64,000 bases of DNA, taken from positions 1 to 64,000 of the forward strand of contig CALVWF010000002.1 of NCBI GenBank assembly GCA_944364615.1, in the 5' to 3' direction. Source of the stretch: an uncultured Clostridia bacterium (GTDB taxonomy: Bacteria > Bacillota > Clostridia > Christensenellales > CAG-314). Position numbers and translations under genes: made by a program. The notes under the pieces are model-generated. The model made no database searches. It had not been told where the DNA came from and saw only the letters and a program-made list of their open reading frames with translations. Positions 10,161 to 17,593 of the stretch are shown piece after piece. How positions within the stretch are numbered: position 1 is the stretch's first letter; every line of letters begins with the position of its first letter.

Positions 10161-10889
10161 ATGCAATACGAAAAAAGAGAATTGATTGCCGAAGGCAAGA
10201 CAAAAAGAGTGTGGGCAACGCAAAACGACAGACTGGTAATAGTCGAATTCAAAGACGATGCCTTAAATTACCACGGTAAAAAACACGTGTTTTTTCATGG
10301 GAAAGGCGCGCTCAGCAACCAGATAAACGCTTATCTGCAAAAATTGCTGGAAGAAAACGGAATACTGACGCACTTTAAATGCAAGTATTCGGACACGGAA
10401 TCCGTCATGCATCTTGCGGAAATGATACCTGTGGAAGTAGTGGTGCGAAATTACACGGCAGGCACGATGTGTCAGCGTCTGGGATTGCCCGAACGTATGC
10501 GTCTCAAAGCGCCTGTGTTGGAATTCTGTTACAAGAGCGACGAACTGGGAGACCCTGTCATCAACGAATACCACGCTTATGCAATGGGACTGTGCACCCG
10601 TGAAGAACTGGCAAACATGTGCTATACCGTCAGCCGAATCAACAAGGTGCTGGTGGACACAATGAAGAAGATAGGTATCGTCGTTGCCGATTTTAAGGTG
10701 GAATTCGGACGTATCAACGGAAGACTGGTGGTCGCCGACGAACTTACGCCCACCGTTTCCAGAATGTGGAACGCTGAAACGCTGTCCAAGTTTGACACGG
10801 ACGGCACAAATCCCGCGCTGGATTACGAAATAGTTTTACAACGTCTTACCGATTTGTTGGGTAAAGACTACGGGACGGTGAAATCATGA
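10161..10889 (+). CDS. purC: Phosphoribosylaminoimidazole-succinocarboxamide synthase (SAICAR synthetase)
   Basis: The enzyme catalyses ATP-dependent joining of CAIR with aspartate in purine biosynthesis. The 242-residue product is family-length. It has the N-terminal LIAEGKTKRVW nucleotide-binding strand, the VVVRNYTAGTMCQRLG region, FCYKSDELGDPVINEYHA and VVADELTPT. The chosen ATG follows an AGAGGTG ribosome site; an earlier in-frame ATG at 10119 would overlap the upstream gene. The stop overlaps the nrdR start (ATGA), so the two are coupled. No other purine genes are nearby. Confidence 0.95.
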   Translation: MQYEKRELIAEGKTKRVWATQNDRLVIVEFKDDALNYHGKKHVFFHGKGALSNQINAYLQKLLEENGILTHFKCKYSDTESVMHLAEMIPVEVVVRNYTAGTMCQRLGLPERMRLKAPVLEFCYKSDELGDPVINEYHAYAMGLCTREELANMCYTVSRINKVLVDTMKKIGIVVADFKVEFGRINGRLVVADELTPTVSRMWNAETLSKFDTDGTNPALDYEIVLQRLTDLLGKDYGTVKS

Positions 10890-11371
10890 GGTGTATGTTT
10901 TGCGGCTGCGAAGACAGCAAAGTAATAGATTCGCGTCATACCGAAGACGGCAAGTCGATCAGAAGAAGACGCGAATGTACTGGTTGCGGAAGAAGGTTCA
11001 CCACATTTGAAACTATCGAAACGGTGCCTTTTCTGGTGATAAAGCGTGACGGCACAAGGCAGTCTTATGACAAAAGCAAGGTCAAAAACGGCATAATACG
11101 CGCCTGTGAAAAACGCCCCGTTTCTATGGCGCAAATAGACGTCATAGTAAACAATATAGAAAAAAGTCTCTACAACAGTCTCGAACAGGAAATATCTTCG
11201 CAAAAAATAGGCGATCTCGTAATGAACGAATTGAAAGAACTGGACGAAGTCGCCTACATAAGATTTGCTGCCGTTTACCGTCAGTTCAAGGACAGCGCAA
11301 CTTTCTTTGAGGAAATGAGCAAAATCTTCAATACCGGCAATCAAAGCGGTAAGGATAAGGACAAAAACTGA
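10886..11371 (+). CDS. nrdR: Transcriptional repressor NrdR
   Basis: NrdR represses ribonucleotide reductase genes in response to (d)ATP. The 161-residue product has the N-terminal zinc ribbon (CMFCGCEDSKVIDSRH, then CTGCGRRFTTFET) and the ATP-cone domain (VIKRDGTRQSYDKSKVKNGI) to about residue 140. All four zinc cysteines are present. It overlaps purC upstream and the P-loop kinase gene downstream (TGATG), so the three are co-translated. No NrdR box was found in this window. Confidence 0.96.
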   Translation: MRCMFCGCEDSKVIDSRHTEDGKSIRRRRECTGCGRRFTTFETIETVPFLVIKRDGTRQSYDKSKVKNGIIRACEKRPVSMAQIDVIVNNIEKSLYNSLEQEISSQKIGDLVMNELKELDEVAYIRFAAVYRQFKDSATFFEEMSKIFNTGNQSGKDKDKN

Positions 11372-12420
11372 TGTTGAAATATCTTATTGACAGTTATTAC
11401 CGTTATCCTTTGATGAGACAGCAGGATTTTGTCAAGCAGATATTTCAGGCGGAATTCGGATGCGAACACTGTCTGGGGGCTAACAACGAAAACATTATAA
11501 AAGACGAGTGTTCCAATCTTACCGAGTCGGACGATATCGGACAGGTGCTGTTCGACCAGATCAGTTCCGATTTCGCAAGAGTCAATCTGGTGCCTTTCGT
11601 TAAAGCGGGATACAACTGCAACACTCTTTCCGACATGATGAAGAAAGTAAACGTAAAGGGCAGTGCGGAGGGATTCAATGCCCGTCTCGGACAGTTTGTT
11701 TCCGCTACGGAAAACTCTTTGATAGATCTTGACGTCAACGCGGTAAAACGTTACGTGTCTTCCTTTGTGAAACCCGCTCCCGTTCATCATTCGGTTGCCT
11801 ACCGTCTCAATTACCGTCCTCATTACAGAGTCGTTTACAAACGGCACGCCGTATTGTTGCCTCTTATTTCAGCAATAGACAATCTGTTGTACAAGAAACT
11901 GAATGTGGTAGTGGCAATAGACGGCAAGTGCGGTAGCGGCAAATCGTTTTACGCAGATGTTCTTAGCAGATACTACAATTTCTGTACGGTTATACATTGC
12001 GACGACTTTTTCCTGCCTCCCGAAATGCGTACTCGTGAGCGACTGTCGCAGGTAGGAGGAAATATAGATTACGAGCGTCTTGCCGAAGTGTTGAAAGAGG
12101 TCAGAAAGGACAAACCTTTTACCTACCGCAGATACAGTTGTTCCGACAATGTTTACTACGACGTCAACGTCAACCCCAAAAGACTCATCGTAGTGGAGGG
12201 CTCTTACAGTCTGCACCCCGCTCTGCGAAGTTTTTACGACCTGGAAACGCTTCTTACCGTGAGCGATTCGGAACAGCTCATACGCCTTCTTCAACGTGAG
12301 GGCAGGGAAAAATTCAGGGCGTTTGCCGAAAAGTGGATACCCTTGGAAAACAGATATTTCGACAGCCTGTCTGCAAATAACGCCATAATTATAGACACGG
12401 ACGATATAAATTACAATTAA
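11371..12420 (+). CDS. Uridine-kinase-like P-loop protein with an unknown N-terminal domain
   Basis: The 349-residue protein has two parts. Residues about 175-349 resemble the uridine kinase/phosphoribulokinase family: Walker A GKCGSGKS, the HCDDFF acid motif, RLIVVEGSYSLHP as the Walker B-like strand, and an R-rich lid (RLLQREGREK). Residues 1-160 are soluble and match no family I recognise; they contain a FGCEHCLG motif and conserved-looking aromatic residues. It probably phosphorylates a small hydroxylated molecule, substrate unknown. It is the last gene of the purC-nrdR unit, overlapping nrdR by 1 nt, and is followed by a terminator. Confidence 0.7.
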   Translation: MLKYLIDSYYRYPLMRQQDFVKQIFQAEFGCEHCLGANNENIIKDECSNLTESDDIGQVLFDQISSDFARVNLVPFVKAGYNCNTLSDMMKKVNVKGSAEGFNARLGQFVSATENSLIDLDVNAVKRYVSSFVKPAPVHHSVAYRLNYRPHYRVVYKRHAVLLPLISAIDNLLYKKLNVVVAIDGKCGSGKSFYADVLSRYYNFCTVIHCDDFFLPPEMRTRERLSQVGGNIDYERLAEVLKEVRKDKPFTYRRYSCSDNVYYDVNVNPKRLIVVEGSYSLHPALRSFYDLETLLTVSDSEQLIRLLQREGREKFRAFAEKWIPLENRYFDSLSANNAIIIDTDDINYN

Positions 12421-12455
12421 AGGAACGTTGGTAAAAAAACAACGTTCCTTTTTTA
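12420..12455 (+). terminator. Terminator of the purC-nrdR-kinase operon
   Basis: AGGAACGTT (12421-12429) pairs with AACGTTCCT (12441-12449) and is followed by TTTTT. It begins at the stop codon. Confidence 0.9.
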
Positions 12456-12681
12456 GAGTTTACGGCTTGTAGAATTTATAACTCACAGCGTTTTAAATAT
12501 GTGATTGTCTTGTATTTATATTTTTTTGTTTGAAACCGAAGTAACGGCGGTTGCGTAAAGGCGTTGGTTCGGTTTAATACTTTTTAAACACGTTTAAAAC
12601 TGTTGAACAGCGAGTCTTTTTAAACAACGTCGGGCTGTTTTTAAATCTTTTCGTTACTTTCGTCCGCGTAAACAAAAGCAT
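12456..12681. other. Intergenic stretch without recognised content
   Basis: This AT-rich stretch lies between two convergent terminators. I see no gene, promoter or repeat that I can support. Confidence 0.6.
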
Positions 12682-12709
12682 TAAAAAACGCACTGCAAAA
12701 GCAGTGCGT
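12682..12709 (-). terminator. rpsT terminator
   Basis: ACGCACTGC (12688-12696) pairs with GCAGTGCGT (12701-12709). On the minus strand the stem is followed by TTTTTTAA. It lies 16 nt behind the rpsT stop. Confidence 0.9.
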
Positions 12710-12725
12710 CAATCGCATACGTTAA

Positions 12726-13196
12726 TTATTCGGCGTCTTTCTTAGCCGTCTTCTTAGCTGCGGTCTTCTTGGCGGGCTTCTTTTCTACAGGTTGTTTAGC
12801 CTGTTCCTTAGCCTTCTTGGTCTCGTTTCTCTGAGCCTTGATTGCTGCGGCTTCTTCCGCCTTCTTCTGAGCGGCAGCCTTCTGTTCGGCCTGTTTCAAC
12901 GTCTTAGCGTCAACCTTGATTACAATTACGCCCTTTTCCAACTGAGACAATGTCTTGGCAATTTGTGCCTTTTTGCGGTTAGCGGCATTCTTGTGTATAA
13001 CTTTCTTGGTTGCTGCATTGTCGATCTTGGAACTTGCAACAGGCAACAATTCCTTTGCCAGTTCGACGTTGTTTTCGGAAATAGCAGCGTTAAACTTCTT
13101 GATAGCGGTATTCATCTGGGAACGTACCATCTGGTTTTGAAGTTTTTTCGTTTCCGTTACCGCAACTCTTTTCTTAGCAGATTTAATATTGGGCAT
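12726..13196 (-). CDS. rpsT: 30S ribosomal protein S20 with an extended basic C-terminus
   Basis: Residues 1-85 are a standard S20 (MPNIKSAKKRV..., with HKNAANRKKAQ near 75-85) that binds 16S rRNA in the small subunit. The product is 156 residues, against about 85-90 for most S20. The extra 70 residues are a charged Ala/Lys/Glu/Gln helix ending in a histone-H1-like PAKKTAAKKTAKK tail. The start is fixed by AAGGAG 9 nt upstream and by the S20 N-terminus; the frame stays open further upstream, but that part is not coding. Promoter and terminator are both evident, so it is monocistronic. Confidence 0.93.
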   Translation of the reverse strand: MPNIKSAKKRVAVTETKKLQNQMVRSQMNTAIKKFNAAISENNVELAKELLPVASSKIDNAATKKVIHKNAANRKKAQIAKTLSQLEKGVIVIKVDAKTLKQAEQKAAAQKKAEEAAAIKAQRNETKKAKEQAKQPVEKKPAKKTAAKKTAKKDAE

Positions 13197-13242
13197 TGTG
13201 TACTCCTTGTAAGATAACAATATTCTCGTTTTATGCCCTAAT

Positions 13243-13271
13243 ATATTAGCACATTTTTGTGGAATAAGCAA
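13243..13271 (-). promoter_or_regulatory. rpsT promoter
   Basis: Reading on the minus strand: TTGCTT (13271-13266), a 17-nt spacer and TAATAT (13248-13243), about 45 nt before the rpsT start codon. Confidence 0.75.
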
Positions 13272-13382
13272 CACTTTTTTACTATTTTTTTGTGCAGTTG
13301 AATAAATCATTAAAACAGACGGTATGTAATAAATTATATTGTGCACATTGTGGCTTTTACAGACTTGTTTGGGGGGATTTAT

Positions 13383-14102
13383 ATGTACAATATTGTGGTT
13401 TGGGACTGCGGTGCAGGAGGTATGGGAATACTGAGCAAACTGATGTCCGCGGTAGTTGCCGATTACCGGTATTTTTCTGATGTGGATTGCGATTACAGCG
13501 CGATGGCAAGCGATCAACTTGTAAAAACAGGACTTCAAAGGGCGGCTGAACTTATCAATGACGGCACTGACGCCGTGATTATTACTGACAGCAACATGAC
13601 TTGCGCGTGTATAGGTATATTGCGTAAAAAGTATCCCGATGTGCTGTTTGTAGGGTACGAACCGCCTGTACAGCACGCCGTTCAATACACGGTTTCCCAT
13701 GCGCTTGTGCTGTGTTCGGAATTTGTAAAAGAACGCGTCGGAAGACAGCAGTTTCCGACGGCAACGGTGTGTGTAGTAGATGAGGACAAGTTGTGTTACG
13801 GATTGTCCAAACGTGCCGCGCGCTCTTTGCTGGAATCGGCACTGCTTGAATACGAAGGCACTTTCGATTGTATCGCTCTGGGCAATTCGCGTTACTGGCT
13901 TTTTGACGACGTATTGCGCGCCATTTTTCCGGCAGTCAAGATATTCGACGGAGGGGACGGCGTGGTGTCGAGAGTCAAAAAGATGTTTAAACGCAAAAAC
14001 AGAGAGCAGGAAAGCACTTTAAAACTTACATTCTCCTCAAACGAGCAGGAAAATCGTATAAAATATTGCAAAATGGTGGGAGAAATTTTCAAATACTATT
14101 GA
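13383..14102 (+). CDS. Glutamate-racemase-like protein lacking both catalytic cysteines
   Basis: The 239-residue protein has the aspartate/glutamate racemase layout. An N-terminal DCGAGGMG (residues 8-15) corresponds to MurI DSGVGGL. ITDSNMTC (67-74) matches the ACNT block, CIALGNSRYWL (163-173) matches LGCTHYPLL, and IFDGGDGVVSRV (187-198) matches the C-terminal IDSG motif. At the two positions that carry the proton-shuttling cysteines it has Ser70 and Asn168. Normal racemase chemistry is therefore not expected, although Cys74 and Cys76 are near the first site. The start ATG follows GGGGGGA; an upstream in-frame ATG at 13341 has no ribosome site. It is transcribed away from rpsT and precedes the EF-G-like gene. 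Confidence 0.6.
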   Translation: MYNIVVWDCGAGGMGILSKLMSAVVADYRYFSDVDCDYSAMASDQLVKTGLQRAAELINDGTDAVIITDSNMTCACIGILRKKYPDVLFVGYEPPVQHAVQYTVSHALVLCSEFVKERVGRQQFPTATVCVVDEDKLCYGLSKRAARSLLESALLEYEGTFDCIALGNSRYWLFDDVLRAIFPAVKIFDGGDGVVSRVKKMFKRKNREQESTLKLTFSSNEQENRIKYCKMVGEIFKYY

Positions 14103-14127
14103 AATCGGACATTCATTAGTATATAAT
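14099..14127 (+). promoter_or_regulatory. Promoter of the EF-G-like gene
   Basis: TTGAAA (14099-14104), a 17-nt spacer and TATAAT (14122-14127), overlapping the stop of the upstream gene. Confidence 0.85.
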
Positions 14128-14213
14128 TAGTTTATGTGTATTTGGAAACGTCAGATTTTTTTATAAGGAATTTACGTTTTGCAATGCAAAATTTATTATA
14201 CAGGAGTTTTAAA

Positions 14214-16280
14214 ATGGCAGGATTTTTAGCAAAAGACATTCGTAATGTTGCTCTCATCGGACACAGTGGTGAAGGAAAAACCACATTGGCGGAAGCCATC
14301 TTGTTTAATGCTAAAGCTATTGACAGACAAGGCAAAACTGACGATGGCAACACCACAATGGATTTCGATCCGGAAGAAATATCCAAGAAAATATCCATCA
14401 GTCTTGCCACGGCAAATTGTGTTTACAACAATGTCAAATTCAATCTCATCGACGTGCCGGGCTATTTCGATTTCGAAAGCGAAATGATGGAGGCTCTTTC
14501 AGTAGCGGACAGCGCAATCATCGTGACGGGCGCATCGGGTACGCTTACGGTAGGCACGGAAAAGGCATTGGATTACTGTATTGCCAACAAGATACCCGCA
14601 ATGTTGTTCATCAACGGTATCGACAAGGAAAACAGCAACTTTAAGCACACGGTACAGGCAATAGAGGCTAAATACAAGAAGGTCGCTCCCGTATTCTTCC
14701 CCGAAATGGTAGACAACAAGATGAAAGGTTATGTCAGTGTTGTTTCCGGACAGTATTTCTCCTTCGGAGATCACGGACAGGGCGGACAACCTATTCCCGA
14801 ACAGTTTATGGAGCAGTACAACAACTTCCGCGAAAGAGTTGTGGAAGTTGCCGCGGAAAGCGACGACGAACTGATGATGAAGTTCTTCGACGGCATACCT
14901 CTGACGGACGAGGAAATAAACAGAGGTATTTCCGTAGGTTTGCTCAAAGGCATCACCATACCCGTTCTTGGCGGAAGCGCTTTGACCAACAAGGGTATAT
15001 TCAACCTGATGAATGTAATGTGCGAATCATTGCCCAGTCCTTTAAGCACTAAAACAATTGCCAAGGATGCAAACGGCAACGAAGTCATTCTTACCGCCGA
15101 CGAAAATGCCAAGACGGTACTTCGTGTGTTCAAGACTATAGCCGACCCCTTTGTAGGCAGACTCAGTCTTATAAAGGTCATCAGCGGAACGCTTAAAAGC
15201 GGAATGACGTTGCACAATGTCAACAAGGACACCGACGAAAAGATAAGCACCGTTTACTTTATGAAGGGCAAGAAGCAGGAGACAGCCGATTGTGCCTATG
15301 CCGGTGACATCTGCGCTTTGTCCAAGTTGTCGGGTACGACAACGGGCGACACGTTGTGCGAAGGTCAGCCCGTGTATCTCGAAGACATCAAATTGCCCCG
15401 TCCCGTACTTTCCATGGCGGTTTACGCAGCCAAGAAGGGCGACGAAGACAAGATTTTTGCCGGTCTCAACAAACTTAAAGACGAAGACATTTCCTTTACG
15501 GTGGAAAAGGATCCCGAAACAAACGAAATGCTGTTGTCCGGAGTGGGCGAAACTCAACTTGAAATCATCTGCCGTAAACTCAAAAACAAGTTCGGCTGCG
15601 AAGCGGTTTTAAAAGAACCCCGTATTCCTTACAGAGAAACTATTAAAAAATGCGTCGAAGCGGAAGGAAAACACAAGAAACAGTCGGGCGGCGCAGGTCA
15701 GTACGGTCACTGTAAAGTCAGATTCGAACCGGGCGCTGCAGACGGTCAGTTTGAATTTGTGGACGCCGTTGTAGGCGGTGCGGTTCCCCGTCAGTTTATT
15801 CCCGCAGTGGAAAAAGGTCTGCGTGAAGCGGTTACAAAGGGCGTTCTTGCCGGTTACCCGATGGTAAATCTCAAATGTACTTTGTTCGACGGATCTTCTC
15901 ACCCCGTTGACAGCAAGGAAATTGCATTCAAGATGGCTGCAAGCATTGCGTACAAGGAAGGTTGTTCGAAGGCCAATCCTACAATACTCGAACCTATTTA
16001 TGAAATGCGCATTGTTGTTCCCGACAATTATCTGGGCGATATAATGGGTGATATAAACAAACGTCGCGGCAGAATAATGGGTACGGAAATGGTGGACGGC
16101 AAACAGGTAGTTACGGCGGAAGCACCTCTTTCCGAAATTACAAAATACGCAACCGATCTGCGTTCGATGACACAGGGCAGAGGCAGTTTCGAACTGAATT
16201 TCGTAAGATACGAAGAAGTTCCCGCTCAGGCTATTCCCAAGATCGTGGAAGAAGCCAAGAAATTGGCGGAAGCGGAATAA
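14214..16280 (+). CDS. Elongation factor G-like GTPase (EF-G2 type)
   Basis: The 688-residue protein keeps the five-domain order of EF-G. The G1 loop is GHSGEGKT (about 15-22) and G3 is DVPGYFDF (about 80-87). Domain IV has the GAGQYGHCKVRF region, and the C-terminal domain has IMGDINKRRGRIMG. Two G-domain positions differ from housekeeping EF-G: the His of DTPGHVDF is Tyr, and NKxD reads NGID. These changes mark the FusA2/EF-G-like paralogues found in many Firmicutes rather than the main translocase. The ATG at 14214 follows CAGGAG; an upstream in-frame ATG at 14136 is unlikely. The gene is monocistronic, with its own promoter and terminator. Confidence 0.85.
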   Translation: MAGFLAKDIRNVALIGHSGEGKTTLAEAILFNAKAIDRQGKTDDGNTTMDFDPEEISKKISISLATANCVYNNVKFNLIDVPGYFDFESEMMEALSVADSAIIVTGASGTLTVGTEKALDYCIANKIPAMLFINGIDKENSNFKHTVQAIEAKYKKVAPVFFPEMVDNKMKGYVSVVSGQYFSFGDHGQGGQPIPEQFMEQYNNFRERVVEVAAESDDELMMKFFDGIPLTDEEINRGISVGLLKGITIPVLGGSALTNKGIFNLMNVMCESLPSPLSTKTIAKDANGNEVILTADENAKTVLRVFKTIADPFVGRLSLIKVISGTLKSGMTLHNVNKDTDEKISTVYFMKGKKQETADCAYAGDICALSKLSGTTTGDTLCEGQPVYLEDIKLPRPVLSMAVYAAKKGDEDKIFAGLNKLKDEDISFTVEKDPETNEMLLSGVGETQLEIICRKLKNKFGCEAVLKEPRIPYRETIKKCVEAEGKHKKQSGGAGQYGHCKVRFEPGAADGQFEFVDAVVGGAVPRQFIPAVEKGLREAVTKGVLAGYPMVNLKCTLFDGSSHPVDSKEIAFKMAASIAYKEGCSKANPTILEPIYEMRIVVPDNYLGDIMGDINKRRGRIMGTEMVDGKQVVTAEAPLSEITKYATDLRSMTQGRGSFELNFVRYEEVPAQAIPKIVEEAKKLAEAE

Positions 16281-16292
16281 TATTGACTGTTT

Positions 16293-16326
16293 AAGGGGCG
16301 CACTTTCAAGTGCGCCCCTTTGTTTT
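16293..16326 (+). terminator. Terminator after the EF-G-like gene
   Basis: AAGGGGCGCACTT (16293-16305) pairs perfectly with AAGTGCGCCCCTT (16308-16320), followed by TGTTTT. Confidence 0.93.
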
Positions 16327-16608
16327 ACCGACTATTTCAGCGACAAATGACGGAAATGACGGAAACGCCGTCCTTCGCCGTTGTGAAAAGTACAGTCCGT
16401 ACATTCAACCGACCTGCAACTTTAATGTGATCGATGAGCGCAAAAACACAGGTGCGCAATTTTTTGAGGACAGCACAAACGTCGTGCGTGAAAAAATCAA
16501 ACAGAAAATCACGCCGCTACTCGTGTATGTTTGCCGTATTTAGGCAATTTTGTCACAGAATAAATACTGACAAACCCTTTTCGGCAATACATTAGTAGTG
16601 GCTTACAG
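16327..16608. other. Intergenic stretch without recognised content
   Basis: A 77-codon reading frame crosses this part (from 16310), but it starts inside the terminator, has no ribosome site and resembles no family. I see no RNA motif that I can support. Confidence 0.55.
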
Positions 16609-16637
16609 TTGACTTTTACCGTAAAGTGTTCTAAAAT
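16609..16637 (+). promoter_or_regulatory. galU promoter
   Basis: TTGACT (16609-16614), a 17-nt spacer and TAAAAT (16632-16637). Confidence 0.8.
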
Positions 16638-16663
16638 ATTTAAAAATCAAGGAGAACGTGAAT

Positions 16664-17530
16664 ATGGTCACAAAGGCAGTAATTCTTGCGGGTGGCAAGG
16701 GAACAAGATTTTTGCCCTACACCAAATCCTATCCCAAGGAAATGCTGGCGGTAGTGGACAAACCTGCACTGCAACTTATTGTGGAAGAAGTGGTCGATGC
16801 CGGCATAAAAGACATATTTGTAGTGTTGTCTCCCGACAAACAGGCTGTAGTGCGTCACTTCGAAAAGGACGAAAAGTTGGAGCGGATGCTCGTAAGTCAG
16901 GGCAAACTTGCAGAAGCCGAAAGCGTAAGGCGGGTGTCGGAAATGGCTGATTTTACCTACGGTTGGCAACAGTCGGTCACCGGTACGGGAATGGCGGTCA
17001 TGCTTGCGGAAGAATGGGCGGACGGTCAGCCTTTCGTGGTGCTTAACGGCGACGACGTCATTTACAACGACGGGCAAACCGTTACCGCACAACTCGTAAA
17101 GCAGTTTGAAAAGGTCAGTCGTTCGGTAATCGGCGTTCAGCCTGTGGAAAAGAGCGTTATACACAAATACGCTTCCTGCAAGGTGGTAAGCGGAAAGGAC
17201 AGGTTGTATCTGATTGACGACATAATAGAAAAACCGTCTGACGAACAGATTTACAGTCTGCTTGCTCCGTTGGGACGTTATATCGTTACACCTGACATTT
17301 TCGACGCAATCAGGCAGTCTCCCAAGCGAAACGGCGAAGTGTATCTTACCGACGCATTGCGTATACAGGCTCAAAGTCAAGGCATATACGTCTACGATTT
17401 TGAAGGCACAAGATACGATTTCGGCGACAAACTCGGATATCTTAAAGGCGTGACGGAATACGCCTTGCGCGACGAAAACCTGGGCGCGCGTTATCTTGAC
17501 TATCTCAGACAACTTTTATTACGGCAGTAA
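16664..17530 (+). CDS. galU: UTP-glucose-1-phosphate uridylyltransferase
   Basis: The enzyme makes UDP-glucose from UTP and glucose-1-phosphate for cell-envelope glycans. The 288-residue product opens with the nucleotidyltransferase signature LAGGKGTRFLPYTKSYPKEM. It also has VVDKPALQLIVEE, the metal-binding VVLNGDDVIYND and RYDFGDKLGYL near the C-terminus, all as in bacterial GalU. AAGGAG at 16649-16654 suits the ATG at 16664 better than the in-frame GTG at 16658, which would be only 3 nt away. The next gene, pepF, begins 63 nt downstream with its own ribosome site and may be co-transcribed. Confidence 0.93.
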   Translation: MVTKAVILAGGKGTRFLPYTKSYPKEMLAVVDKPALQLIVEEVVDAGIKDIFVVLSPDKQAVVRHFEKDEKLERMLVSQGKLAEAESVRRVSEMADFTYGWQQSVTGTGMAVMLAEEWADGQPFVVLNGDDVIYNDGQTVTAQLVKQFEKVSRSVIGVQPVEKSVIHKYASCKVVSGKDRLYLIDDIIEKPSDEQIYSLLAPLGRYIVTPDIFDAIRQSPKRNGEVYLTDALRIQAQSQGIYVYDFEGTRYDFGDKLGYLKGVTEYALRDENLGARYLDYLRQLLLRQ

Positions 17531-17593
17531 GTTGTTTTAAGACACTGTGCAAATGTCACAGATACCAAAATCCAACACAAGGAGAATACTGAA

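Noticed and set aside
13197..13700. N-terminal extension making S20 a 324-residue protein
   Set aside because: The extension runs through the rpsT promoter and ribosome site and overlaps the divergent gene; S20 begins at MPNIKSAKK with an AAGGAG site.
16310..16543. 77-codon ORF after the EF-G-like gene
   Set aside because: It starts inside the terminator hairpin, has no ribosome site and resembles nothing.
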